A DNA stretch of 64,000 nt from Glycocaulis sp050485565 (GCF_050485565.1 NZ_JBJHBQ010000002.1:62001-126000); one strand, 5' to 3'; positions 1 through 9,260 are shown, counted from the first letter of the stretch. Notes: generated from the letters alone by a model not told the origin. Numbers and translations: made by a program.

Positions 1-1
1 T

Positions 2-2032
2 GAAGAGGCGGCGTCCTCCCTGCTGGAAAGCCTGCCCGCACCGACCCTCCATAATCTTGCCGAAGGCGATACCGTCCCCGTCATCTGTCCCTTCCGCGAC
101 ACCATTGACTATGAGCCGGGCCAGATAAGCTGCGGGCTGCTGGCCGTGCGCGAAAACCGTGAGGCCGAGACCAGCCGCGTCATCCAGCTTCTGTACGTGA
201 AAATCCACGCGCGCGGGCCGGAAGATGAAGACGGTGACGAGCCAGATGATGGCGAGGAGGAGGCCTACGAGCCGCTGGCCGACCCCATTATCTATCTGAC
301 CGGCGGGCCGGGCGTCGGTGTGCCGAGCTATGTGGAGCGCTTTGTCGATCATGCGGCCACCGAGACGCGCGATGTGTACATCCTGCAGCAGCGCGGCATC
401 ACGCAATCGGGTGATTTCTGCCCGCTTTATTCTCTTGAAGAGCCTGCGCTGAACGTTGCCCGCAACACGGCCGAGCAGGAAGAGTTCGAGCGCCGCCGTC
501 TTGCCCGCTGCTTTGAGCGCGCGCTGGCCGAGGGCGTGGATTTGTCGGCCTACAACACGGTGGAAAATGCCCGCGATGTGCGCGCGCTGCGTGAGGCGCT
601 GGGCTATGAAAGCTGGAATGTCTGGGGCATTTCCTATGGCTCCCATCTGGGCCAGATGCTGACGCGTGTCGACGCGGAGGGTATTCGCGCGCTGGTGCTG
701 GATGCCATCGTTCCCAACGATCTGGAAAACCTGATGCGCATTCACCGCTGGGCGGCGCGCGTACTGGAGCACATCGTGACGACGTGTGAGGGCGATGCGG
801 CCTGTGCCCGCGCCTATCCGGATCTGGAGGCGCGCACCTATGCGGCTATCGCCTCGCTGCAGGAAAATCCGGTTGTCGTGACGGTGTCCGACACGGAAGT
901 CTTCCCCGGCGGCGAAGTGAGCGTTGGTGGCCAGGCCATCGCCTTTGCGCCCTTCATGATGATGTATGAGCAGAGCACCTATCCGGGACTGGCCGCTGTT
1001 CTGAACGCGATGGTGCGCGCGGCCGAGCGCCGCGACGAGACGGTGTTCACCGCCATTGCGCTGGGCGGCGGCGGAGACCTAGTCGGCGGGGATTTCTCCC
1101 CGGGCATGAATGCGGCCATTTCCTGCAATGATGGTTACACTTGGCAGAGTGCGCAGGTGATCGCCGAAGACATGGGCGAGGTGCCGGGGCTTGCCGGCCT
1201 CATCGGTTCTGTTGAGGGCGCGGCGGCCAGTCAGGCCCTGTGCGAGCAGTACGGGATGGGGCTGCGCGACCGGGCAGACTATATGCCTGTCAGCTTTGAC
1301 GGCCCGTCACTTATCGTGAACGGGGCGTGGGATCCGGTCACGCCGCCTGATCTTGCCCGCCAGATCATGCCGGGCTTTACCAATGGCCAGTATCTCGAAG
1401 TGCCGTTCGCCGGGCACGGGCCTACCCGTTCGGACGAGTGTACGGCCGAGGTCATGGTGGCGTTTTTCGACGATCCGTCTGCCGAGCTGGACATTTCGTG
1501 TGTGGAAACAGCCAATGGCGAACCGTCCTTCGTCATTCCGATGACATCGCGCTTTGTAGCTCGCGCGATTGTGGGCGTGGAAGAAGAGCCGGAAAGCTTC
1601 ATCGCTTTCCTCGCATGGGGCGGCATCTCTGCGCTCCTGCTCGGTATCGCGCTGATCGTGTTCCCGGTGGCATTCGTTCTGCGCCGTATTGACCGCAACG
1701 CGTCTGCCAATACCGGCGGCGCGCGGGCGGCCAGCGTTGTTGCAGCGGCGCTTGGCGTTGGCGGTCTTGCGGTGCTTGGCTATGCCGCCTGGCATACCAG
1801 CGAGATATCCCCGATCCTGCTGATCGCCGGGTTTGCCGGTCCGGCCCGGATAGGCGCTTGGGCCATATTGCTGGGCGGGCTTGCGGGTCTGGCGGCTCTG
1901 TTCCTGGTGGCCGGTGCACGCCTGTCTTCAGGGCGCATGGCCATCGGCACGCTGGGCGGAATAGTCCTGACAGGGCTGGCAGCGGTTTCGCTGGCAATCT
2001 TTGCCGCGATGGCAGACCTGACACCTTTCTAG
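2..2032 (+). CDS. TAP-like serine alpha/beta-hydrolase with C-terminal membrane segments (5' end cut by window)
   Basis: The reading frame is already open at base 2, so the true start lies upstream; the GTG at 146 is internal. The visible N-terminal part (CPF, YEPG, then CGLLAVRENR) is typical of the tripeptidyl-aminopeptidase-like hydrolases. The nucleophile elbow GISYG has its Ser codon at 632-634. The candidate acid is in GAWDPVTPP (codon 1331) and the His in FAGHG (codon 1415), both in a C-terminal TAP-like domain. After about residue 500 come roughly four hydrophobic segments, so the enzyme is probably membrane-anchored. Expected activity is peptide or ester hydrolysis; substrate unknown. 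Confidence 0.85.
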   Translation, partial: EEAASSLLESLPAPTLHNLAEGDTVPVICPFRDTIDYEPGQISCGLLAVRENREAETSRVIQLLYVKIHARGPEDEDGDEPDDGEEEAYEPLADPIIYLTGGPGVGVPSYVERFVDHAATETRDVYILQQRGITQSGDFCPLYSLEEPALNVARNTAEQEEFERRRLARCFERALAEGVDLSAYNTVENARDVRALREALGYESWNVWGISYGSHLGQMLTRVDAEGIRALVLDAIVPNDLENLMRIHRWAARVLEHIVTTCEGDAACARAYPDLEARTYAAIASLQENPVVVTVSDTEVFPGGEVSVGGQAIAFAPFMMMYEQSTYPGLAAVLNAMVRAAERRDETVFTAIALGGGGDLVGGDFSPGMNAAISCNDGYTWQSAQVIAEDMGEVPGLAGLIGSVEGAAASQALCEQYGMGLRDRADYMPVSFDGPSLIVNGAWDPVTPPDLARQIMPGFTNGQYLEVPFAGHGPTRSDECTAEVMVAFFDDPSAELDISCVETANGEPSFVIPMTSRFVARAIVGVEEEPESFIAFLAWGGISALLLGIALIVFPVAFVLRRIDRNASANTGGARAASVVAAALGVGGLAVLGYAAWHTSEISPILLIAGFAGPARIGAWAILLGGLAGLAALFLVAGARLSSGRMAIGTLGGIVLTGLAAVSLAIFAAMADLTPF

Positions 2033-2051
2033 TCCGGCCCCTTGCAGGGCG

Positions 2052-2089
2052 GCGCGCTTAAGTCCATGACGTCATGGACTTAAGCGCGC
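2052..2089. repeat. Perfect 38-bp palindrome without a loop
   Basis: Each base from 2052 to 2070 pairs with its partner from 2089 back to 2071, 19 of 19. The centre is CCATGACGTCATGG. There is no T-tract and no loop, so it is not an ordinary intrinsic terminator. It sits between the hydrolase stop and the start of the SLC13-type permease. The same 14-bp core occurs again at 6560-6573. A protein-binding site or a bidirectional termination/cruciform site are both possible. Confidence 0.8.
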
Positions 2090-2108
2090 ACCTGTGGGTG
2101 AACCCCAA

Positions 2109-3944
2109 ATGGCCCTGCCGATCATACTTCTGGGAATAGTACTTGCTGCCACGATGGCGCTCTTCCTTTCGGGAAGGCTGCGCCATGATGTGGTGGCGCT
2201 GGCGGCTCTGGTGGCCTGTGTCCTGCTGGGCCTCGTGCCTGCAGGGGATGCCTTTGCCGGGTTCGGTCATCCGGCCGTCGTTACCGTGGCGTGCGTGCTG
2301 ATCCTGTCCGGCGCGCTGCAATCGGCCGGGACGGTGGATGTGATCGCGCGCACCGTGCTGCCGAAAAACGCGCCCCCGGCGGTGATGCTGATATCGCTGT
2401 CGGTGCTGGCCGCCTTCCTGTCGGCGTTCATGAACAATGTCGGCGCACTGGCCCTGCTCATGCCCATAGCGTTGCAGATCGCGCGCAAGCAGGGACTGCC
2501 GCCGGGACGCCTGCTGATGCCGCTCTCTTTCGCGTCGATCCTGGGGGGCATGACAACGCTTATCGGAACCCCGCCCAACCTGATCGTGTCGGGCTTTCGG
2601 GCAGAGGCCGGTCCCGGGCCGTTCGCCATGTTCGACTTTGCGCCCGTGGGGTTGGCGGTGGCGGGCGCAGGTATTCTCTTCGTGTTCGCATTGTCATGGC
2701 TGCTGGTGCCGCGCCGTCATTCTCCGTCAGCGGAAGGCTTCGAGACGGGCAGCTATCTTACCGAGGCCCGCGTGCTCGATGACAGCTCGGCCAACGGCAA
2801 GACGCTGCGCGAGCTTCAGGCCAAGCTGGATGAAGCCAGTGCGAAGGTTCTGGCCCTCATCCGCGACGAGACCCGCTATCCCTCTCCCCATGCCAACCGC
2901 AAGGTGAAGGCCGGAGACCTGCTTGTCATCGAGGCGGATCCGGAGGGGCTGACATCGGCGCTGTCGGCGCTGGGCCTGCAGCTTGAAGAAGAAGCCTCCA
3001 CGGTCCCTGAGGACGAGGAAGACGCAGACGAGACCGTCCAGCCCGAAGAGGCAGCGCCCGGCGACCGCCGGCGCATTGTCCATGCTGATGAAGTTCACCT
3101 TGCCGAGTATGCGATATCGCCCGGTTCGGCGCTTGCCGGGCGCTCGGCCAGCAATATCCGCCTGCGCACCCGCTTTCAGGTCAATCTGCTGGCGGTTTCG
3201 CGCAATGCCACGCATTCGCGGGCGCGTCTGCGCACGATGAAGCTGAAAGAGGGCGACGTACTGCTCTTGCAGGGCAGCCAGGAGGCGCTGGCAGAATTTG
3301 CCTCTCACATGGGGTGTGTGCCGCTGGCAGAACGGCCTTTGCGCCTGCCCGACGCCCGCAAGGCGATTGCCGCTGCCGTCATCATGGGCGGCGCTGTGGC
3401 GCTGGCGGCAACCGGAACGCTGCCCGCCGCCCTGGCATTTGCCGCCAGCGTGCTGGCTGTGATGGTGCTGCGGATCATTCCGCTGCGCAATGTTTACGAC
3501 AATGTCGACTGGCCGGTCATCGTGTTGCTGGGCGCGCTCCTTCCGGTTGCCGGAGCGCTGGAAACTACGGGCGCTGCCGGATTTCTGGCCGATCAGCTCC
3601 TGTCCCTCACCGGGCAGGCCGGGCCGGTTCTGGTGCTGGCGATCATTCTGGTGGTCACGATGACGCTGTCGGACTTCATGAATAATGCCGCGACTGCGGC
3701 GGTGATGTGTCCCGTCGCGATCAGCCTTGCTGCCGCCATGGGAGTCAGTCCCGACCCGTTCCTGATGGCCGTGGCCGTGGGGGCTTCGTGCGCCTTCCTG
3801 ACGCCGATCGGCCACCAGAACAACACGCTTATCCTGGGGCCTGGCGGGTTCCGCTTTGGCGATTACTGGCGGCTTGGCCTGCCGCTGGAAGTCGTCGTCG
3901 TGGCGGTGGGCGTACCCATGATCCTTCTTGTATGGCCTTTGTGA
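2109..3944 (+). CDS. SLC13/DASS-type permease with two RCK_C (TrkA-C) domains
   Basis: A membrane carrier of the ArsB/NhaD/SLC13 superfamily, expected to move an anion (dicarboxylate, sulfate or similar) with a cation. Hydrophobic helices form two halves, each with the repeated FMNN helix-breaker motif (about residues 107-110 and 523-526). Between them are two cytoplasmic RCK_C-type regulatory domains (about residues 215-290 and 330-420) joined by an acidic Glu/Asp stretch. The ATG at 2109 is preferred over the GTG at 2094, because the protein then begins directly with a hydrophobic helix. The stop is 13 bp before the CoA-transferase gene, suggesting co-transcription. The substrate cannot be read from the sequence. 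Confidence 0.85.
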   Translation: MALPIILLGIVLAATMALFLSGRLRHDVVALAALVACVLLGLVPAGDAFAGFGHPAVVTVACVLILSGALQSAGTVDVIARTVLPKNAPPAVMLISLSVLAAFLSAFMNNVGALALLMPIALQIARKQGLPPGRLLMPLSFASILGGMTTLIGTPPNLIVSGFRAEAGPGPFAMFDFAPVGLAVAGAGILFVFALSWLLVPRRHSPSAEGFETGSYLTEARVLDDSSANGKTLRELQAKLDEASAKVLALIRDETRYPSPHANRKVKAGDLLVIEADPEGLTSALSALGLQLEEEASTVPEDEEDADETVQPEEAAPGDRRRIVHADEVHLAEYAISPGSALAGRSASNIRLRTRFQVNLLAVSRNATHSRARLRTMKLKEGDVLLLQGSQEALAEFASHMGCVPLAERPLRLPDARKAIAAAVIMGGAVALAATGTLPAALAFAASVLAVMVLRIIPLRNVYDNVDWPVIVLLGALLPVAGALETTGAAGFLADQLLSLTGQAGPVLVLAIILVVTMTLSDFMNNAATAAVMCPVAISLAAAMGVSPDPFLMAVAVGASCAFLTPIGHQNNTLILGPGGFRFGDYWRLGLPLEVVVVAVGVPMILLVWPL

Positions 3945-3957
3945 GAAACGAAAACCC

Positions 3958-5175
3958 ATGACTGAAAAGACCGACGGCGCACTGTCCCATATCAAGGTGC
4001 TCGACCTTTCGCGCGTGCTGGCAGGCCCGTGGTGCGCCCAGATACTGGGCGATCTGGGCGCGGACGTCATCAAGGTGGAAAATCCTGATGGCGGGGATGA
4101 TACGCGCGGCTGGGGGCCGCCCTTCATGCCCGACGAAGCCAGCGGGCAGGGCGATGCCGCCTATTATCTGTGCGCCAACCGCAACAAGCGCTCCATCGCG
4201 GTCAATCTGCGCGAGCCTGAGGGGCAGGCGATCATCCGCAAGCTCGCCGCGCAAAGCGATGTCGTGATTGAAAACTACAAGACCGGAGGATTGAAGCGCT
4301 TTGGTCTGGATTACGAAACGCTCAAAGCTGACAATCCCTCTATTGTGTACTGCTCGGTGACGGGATTTGGTCAGACCGGCCCGAATGCGCACCTGCCCGG
4401 TTATGATTTTCTGATCCAGGCGATGGGCGGGTTGATGAGCGTGACGGGTGAGGATGCACCGGTGAAGGTTGGTGTGCCGATCGTTGACCTGTTCACCGGT
4501 GTCTATGCCGCTGGTGCGATACTCGCCGCTCTTGTCGCACGCGATCAGGGCAAGGGCGGGCAGTATATCGACATGGCCCTGTTCGACGTGCAGGCGGCCA
4601 TGCTGGCCAATCAGGCGTGTAATTTCCTTGTCGGCGGCAAGGTGCCGGGCCGGATGGGGAACCGGCACCCCAATATTGTTCCCTATCAGGATTTTCCGAC
4701 TGCGGATGGCCGCATTGCGGTCGCGGTCGGCGCTGACAGGCAGTTCCGCGCCTTTGCCGGCGTGCTGGGATGCCCGCAATGGGCCGATGATCCGCGCTAT
4801 GCGCGCAACGCGGCCCGCGTCGAATACCGCGAAGAGTTGTGCGGCGAAATCGCCCGCATCATGCGCAGCCGGTCCAGTGACGACTGGCGCGCTGCGCTCG
4901 ACGCTGCAGGGATACCGTGCGGACCGATTCAAGGGCTCGACAGTGTGTTTTCAGAGCCACAGGCGCTGGCGCGCGAGCTGACATTCGCAATGGATGTTAC
5001 GGGGTCGGGAACGGCGACGCTGGTGGCAAATCCGATGCGTCTGGCGGCGACGCCGCCGCGATATGACAAGGCCCCGCCACGATTCGCAGAGCACACGCTC
5101 CAAGTGTTGCAAGAACGCCTCGCGATGTCACAAACTGACATTGCAGGGCTGAAAGAACGCGGAATACTGGCGTGA
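3958..5175 (+). CDS. CaiB/BaiF family III CoA-transferase
   Basis: A family III acyl-CoA transferase of about 405 residues, the usual length. The N-terminus (VLDLSRVLAGPWCAQILGD) is diagnostic; the nucleotide-fold region continues with DVIKVENP, and the catalytic Asp is expected in the GYDFLIQAMGG region. It moves CoA between carboxylic acids in the cytoplasm; donor and acceptor are not evident. The ATG at 3958 is chosen because the motif starts soon after it; an upstream in-frame start at 3928 would run into the permease gene. Thirteen bases separate it from the permease stop, so the pair may import and activate a carboxylate (inference). Confidence 0.9.
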   Translation: MTEKTDGALSHIKVLDLSRVLAGPWCAQILGDLGADVIKVENPDGGDDTRGWGPPFMPDEASGQGDAAYYLCANRNKRSIAVNLREPEGQAIIRKLAAQSDVVIENYKTGGLKRFGLDYETLKADNPSIVYCSVTGFGQTGPNAHLPGYDFLIQAMGGLMSVTGEDAPVKVGVPIVDLFTGVYAAGAILAALVARDQGKGGQYIDMALFDVQAAMLANQACNFLVGGKVPGRMGNRHPNIVPYQDFPTADGRIAVAVGADRQFRAFAGVLGCPQWADDPRYARNAARVEYREELCGEIARIMRSRSSDDWRAALDAAGIPCGPIQGLDSVFSEPQALARELTFAMDVTGSGTATLVANPMRLAATPPRYDKAPPRFAEHTLQVLQERLAMSQTDIAGLKERGILA

Positions 5176-5330
5176 GCGGTATTCTTTTTGGAACCGAAGC
5201 ACTGGCATCTTCGTTAGAAATCCGCTAATCCATTAGCAGAAGCGCCGGGTTCCGGCTGTTTCGTGCGTCCAAACGGCGCTTTGTACATCACGCTCAACGA
5301 AGGACGTATTCCGCGTCCGGAGGGGGAATT

Positions 5331-6401
5331 ATGAAAAATAGGCTTCTTACAGCTGCTGCTGTCGGTGCCTTTCTTGCTCTGCCGTCCGTAGCGGCAGCTC
5401 AGGAAGGCTGGTACGTCCGCGGTGCTCTTGGTTATGGCGCTCCTGGCGATGCCAATGTCACCAGCCCTGAGTTCACGGCCAATCCGAGCCGTCAAATCAG
5501 CGGCAAAAGCAATTTCCGCGAAGCGCTCGCGCTTGGCTATCAAGGTCCCAACAACTGGCGCTTTGAGGGTGAGCTGGCTCACCGCTTCAACCAGACCGGT
5601 GCCATGGGCAACTTTGAAGAGAGCACCAGCTCTGTTCACGCCTGGTCGCTGATGGCGTCTGCCATCTACGACTTTGCCGGTTCTGACTGGTATCGTCCGT
5701 ATGTCGGCGCGGGTCTCGGTTATGTGCGTTCGCACTTCTCCGCCGTTGGCGTCAGCACGGGTACGGTCGTGCCTGGGTCTGTCCCGGTTGAAATCCGTGG
5801 CGATGACAGCGCTCTGGGCTACCACCTCCTGGCCGGTATCGGCTGGGTGCTCTCCGACAACGTGATGCTCGATACCGAGTATCGCTATTTCGGTTACGGC
5901 TCCACCTCCTACGGCAATGGTAGCGTTGGTTCGCTGCGTGGCCACGAGGCTTGGATCGGCCTGCGTTATCTGTTTGCCGCTCCGCCCGCGCCGCCTCCGC
6001 CCCCGCCGCCCCCGCCGCCTCCGCCTCCTCCGCCGCCTCCGCCGCCGCCTCCGCCGGCATGCGAAGACGCGCAGTTCGTGGTGTACTTCGAGTGGGATCG
6101 TGCCAACCTGACGGATCAAGCCCGTCAAGTGGTCAACAACGCTGTCAACAACGCCCGCAACTGCGGCGTGGCCAGCGTCCAGATCGACGGTCACACCGAC
6201 ACGTCTGGTTCGGCCACCTACAACCAGGGCCTCTCCGAGCGCCGCGCCCGCGCGGTTCGTGACGAGATGGTTCGTCTGGGCGTCCCGACGGGTTCGATCT
6301 CTCTGAACGCGTTTGGTCAGACCCAACTGGCTGTTCAAACCCGTGACGGTGTGCGCGAGCCGCTCAACCGTCGTGCGGAAGTGACGATGGATCTGCGCTA
6401 G
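5331..6401 (+). CDS. OmpA-family outer membrane protein with poly-proline hinge
   Basis: An outer-membrane beta-barrel with a peptidoglycan-binding OmpA domain. Residues 1-23 form a signal peptide ending AAAQ. An eight-stranded porin-like barrel covers about 24-215 and ends in aromatic LRYLF. A hinge with 22 consecutive prolines (codons 5991-6056) follows. The C-terminal OmpA domain contains IDGHTDTSGS and LSERRARAV, the usual peptidoglycan contacts. A strong ribosome site (GGAGGGGG) lies just before the ATG, and an intrinsic terminator follows, so it is probably a highly expressed single gene. Proline codons are mixed (ccg, cct, ccc), but the tract could still vary in length. Confidence 0.93.
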   Translation: MKNRLLTAAAVGAFLALPSVAAAQEGWYVRGALGYGAPGDANVTSPEFTANPSRQISGKSNFREALALGYQGPNNWRFEGELAHRFNQTGAMGNFEESTSSVHAWSLMASAIYDFAGSDWYRPYVGAGLGYVRSHFSAVGVSTGTVVPGSVPVEIRGDDSALGYHLLAGIGWVLSDNVMLDTEYRYFGYGSTSYGNGSVGSLRGHEAWIGLRYLFAAPPAPPPPPPPPPPPPPPPPPPPPPPACEDAQFVVYFEWDRANLTDQARQVVNNAVNNARNCGVASVQIDGHTDTSGSATYNQGLSERRARAVRDEMVRLGVPTGSISLNAFGQTQLAVQTRDGVREPLNRRAEVTMDLR

Positions 6402-6432
6402 TCGCACGCTCCATAGTCTGAATGCCTGATGG

Positions 6433-6468
6433 ACGGCCCGGTGTTTTCACCGGGCCGTTCTTCTTTGC
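6433..6468 (+). terminator. Intrinsic terminator after the OmpA-family gene
   Basis: A perfect 11-bp stem (6433-6443 with 6448-6458) encloses a TTTT loop and is followed by a T-rich run (TTCTTCTTT). It lies 31 bp after the stop codon. Confidence 0.88.
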
Positions 6469-6557
6469 GCCAAGGCCCCGCTGGCCAGTAATCCTTTGCT
6501 GCGCTGGCGCAGCGTCTTCGCGCCGGGTTGACCCGCCTGCCGCCACGGCGCAAGACA

Positions 6558-6575
6558 GGGCCATGACGTCATGGC
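6558..6575. promoter_or_regulatory. 18-bp palindrome sharing its core with the 2052-2089 palindrome
   Basis: GGCCATGACGTCATGGCC is a perfect palindrome in the gap between the OmpA terminator and the PLP-enzyme gene, about 82 bp before that gene's ATG. Its central 14 bases are identical to the centre of the 38-bp palindrome at 2052. It may be an operator, but no regulator can be assigned. The rest of the 255-bp gap holds the terminator and no other gene. Confidence 0.5.
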
Positions 6576-6656
6576 CGGGCGGGATACCTGCTTTCCTGTG
6601 CGCCGTGCGCAATTGCGCCGCGACATGACACCAACCGAATTTGAAAAGGCCCTCAG

Positions 6657-7949
6657 ATGAGCAAACCCGAAACCCCCTATCGTAAGCGCGCCCTGGGCAA
6701 CCGGCCCTTGCGGCCGGAAACCCTGATGATGAGCTATGGCTTTGACGCCAAGCTCTCTGAAGGCGCGATCAAGCCGCCCATCTTCCAGACCTCGACCTTC
6801 GTGTTTTCGAGTGCGGAAGAGGGCGCGGCCTTCTTCCGCGTGATGGGCGGACGCGCGGTGGACGGTGATCCGGCCGCACCGGGCCTGATGTATTCGCGCT
6901 TCAACAATCCCAATGTGGAAGTGCTCGAAGACCGGCTGACCCTGTTTGATGGCGCGGAGGAGGCGTGTGTCTTCTCCTCCGGCATGGGCGCGATTTCCAC
7001 AGTCCTGCTGGCCTTTGCCAAGGCGGGCGATGTGGTGCTGCAATCGACCCCGCTCTATGGCGGCACCGAGACGCTGATCCGCAATATCATGCCCAATTAC
7101 GGTATCGCGATGGAGGACTTCGTTGCGGGCGCGCCCGACGACGAAATCCGCGCACAGGCCGAAGCCGCGATGGAGCGCGGGCGCGTGTCGATGATCTATA
7201 CCGAGACCCCGACCAACCCGACCAACGAGATCGTCGATCTGGCGCTGATGAAGACGCTGGCCGACGAGATCGCCAAGGGGCAGGGCCATCGCCCGGTAGT
7301 GGTCGTCGACAACACCGTGCTTGGCCCTATCGGCCAGTCGCCGCTGGCGCACGGCGCGGATCTCGTCATCTACTCGCTGACCAAATATATTGGCGGGCAT
7401 TCCGACCTTATTGGCGGTGCAGCGATGGGTTCGAGCGAAGTGATGGCTCCGGTGCGCAAGCTGCGGTCGGCCATTGGCACCAATCTCGATCCCAATACGT
7501 GCTGGATGCTGGCCCGCTCGCTGGAGACTGTAACCCTGCGCATGCAGGCCGCGTTTGACGGTGCGGCAAAGGTCGCTGCCTATCTGAAAGATCACCCGAA
7601 GGTGGAGAAGGTGCGCTATCTCGGCTTCCTGGAGCCGGGATCACGCGATCACACCGTGCATCAGCGCCAGTCGGGCGAGTTTCACGGCTCCACATTCGCC
7701 TTCGACGTGGTTGATGGTCAGGAGGGGGCTTTCCGCATGCTCAATGCGCTCAAGGTCATCAAGCTGGCGGTCAGCCTTGGCGGCACCGAGACGCTTATCT
7801 GTCATCCCGGCTCGACCACCCATTCGGGCGTTGATCCGGCCCTGCGCGAGCGTCTGAAGTTTTCGCCCGGCATGGTGCGGGTATCCATCGGCATCGAGCA
7901 TCCAGACGATCTGATCGCCGATCTCGAGCAGGCGCTTTCACACGTCTGA
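6657..7949 (+). CDS. Cystathionine gamma-synthase family PLP enzyme
   Basis: A fold-type I PLP enzyme of the Cys/Met metabolism family, 430 residues. Key parts are YSRFNNPNVEVLE, the cofactor-contact SSGMGAIS, STPLYGGTETL, and the Schiff-base lysine in SLTKYIGGHSD (K243). Family members make or cleave C-S bonds (gamma-synthase, O-acetylhomoserine sulfhydrylase, methionine gamma-lyase); the exact reaction cannot be chosen here. The long insert AFFRVMGGRAVDGDP is unlike the E. coli MetB core. The M20 hydrolase gene starts 33 bp downstream, so it may head the arginine operon, although it is not a known AST enzyme. Confidence 0.87.
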   Translation: MSKPETPYRKRALGNRPLRPETLMMSYGFDAKLSEGAIKPPIFQTSTFVFSSAEEGAAFFRVMGGRAVDGDPAAPGLMYSRFNNPNVEVLEDRLTLFDGAEEACVFSSGMGAISTVLLAFAKAGDVVLQSTPLYGGTETLIRNIMPNYGIAMEDFVAGAPDDEIRAQAEAAMERGRVSMIYTETPTNPTNEIVDLALMKTLADEIAKGQGHRPVVVVDNTVLGPIGQSPLAHGADLVIYSLTKYIGGHSDLIGGAAMGSSEVMAPVRKLRSAIGTNLDPNTCWMLARSLETVTLRMQAAFDGAAKVAAYLKDHPKVEKVRYLGFLEPGSRDHTVHQRQSGEFHGSTFAFDVVDGQEGAFRMLNALKVIKLAVSLGGTETLICHPGSTTHSGVDPALRERLKFSPGMVRVSIGIEHPDDLIADLEQALSHV

Positions 7950-7982
7950 TACGGCATGCAGCAGAATACCGGGCAGGCATAG

Positions 7983-9242
7983 ATGAGCGCGCTTACCTTA
8001 TCGGCGGATGAGAAATCCGTCCTCGGCTGGATAGACGGGCAAGGCGATTCCATGATCGCCACCGTCCGGCGCTGGGCGGATATCAATTCGGGCAGCCGCA
8101 ATGCGGCAGGACTGGAGGCGATGCAGGCCGAGCTGAAGGACGCGTTCTCACGGCTCGACGCCCGTATGGAAACTGTCGAACTGGCGCCATCTGAAACCGT
8201 CAAGCCCGATGGCGAGATCAGGCCGGTGGAGTACACGCCCGCGCTGAAAGTTTCGGCTCGCCCCGATGCGCCGGTGCGCGTGGTACTGACGGGTCATTCG
8301 GACACGGTTTTTGCCGCCGATCACCCCTTCCAGACCTGCCGTGATGTGGACAGTGATACGCTCAACGGTCCCGGCGTGGCGGATATGAAGGGCGGGCTTC
8401 TGGTCATGCTGCATGGCCTGCTGGCGCTAGAGCGCAGCCCGTGGGCGAAGGATCTGGGCTTTGACGTGCTTATCAGCCCGGATGAGGAAATCGGCTCGCT
8501 CGGCTCCGGCCCGGTGCTGGCGGCGCTCGGTGCCAAGGCCCATGTCGGCATGACGTATGAGCCCGCGCTGGCTGACGGGTCTCTGGCCGGCGCGCGCAAA
8601 GGCTCGGGCAATTTCTCCCTGCGGGTGAAGGGCCGGGCTGCCCATGCGGGGCGAGAGCATCATCTGGGCCGCAACGCCATTGTCGCCGGGGCGGCCTTCG
8701 CCAAGGCGATAGACGGGCTCAACGGCCAGCGTGAAGCGGTGACGATCAATGTCTCGCGCATTGATGGCGGCGGCGCGCCCAACGTGGTGCCGGATATGGC
8801 CGTCGTTCGCTTCAATGTACGCGTGGGTGATGAGGATGATGCGCGCTGGGTGCTTTCCGGTCTTGAGAAGGCGGTAGCCGAGATCAACACACGCGACGGC
8901 ATCATGGCCGATCTGCATGGCGGGTTTACCCGCCCGCCCAAGCCGATGACGCCGGCAAACCTGCGCATGTTTGAATGGACGCGTGAGGCGGGCCGCACCA
9001 TCGGCCTGGACCTGAAATGGAACCCGACCGGCGGTGTCTGCGAGGGCAATAATCTGTGGGCATCAGGCTGTCCGAATGTGGATACGCTTGGCGTTCGCGG
9101 CGCTGATATCCATTCAGACCGGGAGATCGCCAAGCTCTCAAGTTTCACCGAGAAGGCGAAGCTGTCGGCGGTCATGCTGATGAAATTTGCCAAAGGCGAG
9201 TTCGATGCCCGCGAGGCGCGGGCGCTCGCCCGTGCCCTTTAG
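7983..9242 (+). CDS. M20-family zinc amidohydrolase linked to the AST operon
   Basis: A di-zinc M20 peptidase/deacylase of 419 residues. Visible are the first metal ligand in GHSDT (H105), the bridging region VADMKGG, and the catalytic Glu pair in SPDEEIG (E168, E169). The dimerisation domain follows (VKGRAAHAGREHHLGRN). Relatives hydrolyse N-acyl amino acids or dipeptides. The gene is 18 bp before astA and the cluster has no astE, so it could desuccinylate N-succinylglutamate, the last AST step. That is inference from position; carboxypeptidase G2-like or acetylornithine deacetylase-like activity remain possible. Confidence 0.85.
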   Translation: MSALTLSADEKSVLGWIDGQGDSMIATVRRWADINSGSRNAAGLEAMQAELKDAFSRLDARMETVELAPSETVKPDGEIRPVEYTPALKVSARPDAPVRVVLTGHSDTVFAADHPFQTCRDVDSDTLNGPGVADMKGGLLVMLHGLLALERSPWAKDLGFDVLISPDEEIGSLGSGPVLAALGAKAHVGMTYEPALADGSLAGARKGSGNFSLRVKGRAAHAGREHHLGRNAIVAGAAFAKAIDGLNGQREAVTINVSRIDGGGAPNVVPDMAVVRFNVRVGDEDDARWVLSGLEKAVAEINTRDGIMADLHGGFTRPPKPMTPANLRMFEWTREAGRTIGLDLKWNPTGGVCEGNNLWASGCPNVDTLGVRGADIHSDREIAKLSSFTEKAKLSAVMLMKFAKGEFDAREARALARAL

Positions 9243-9260
9243 GAACAGGAATATACGGCC

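Noticed and set aside
2727..4932. Two long minus-strand ORFs opposite the permease and CoA-transferase
   Set aside because: Both plus-strand genes are complete members of known families; the antisense frames show no family pattern and are expected in GC-rich DNA.
5214..6407. Long minus-strand ORF with poly-arginine opposite the OmpA gene
   Set aside because: It is the shadow of the proline tract; the plus strand has a signal peptide, OmpA domain, ribosome site and terminator.
6447..7595. Minus-strand 382-codon ORF opposite the PLP enzyme
   Set aside because: Antisense to a well-conserved gene, with no recognisable domains.
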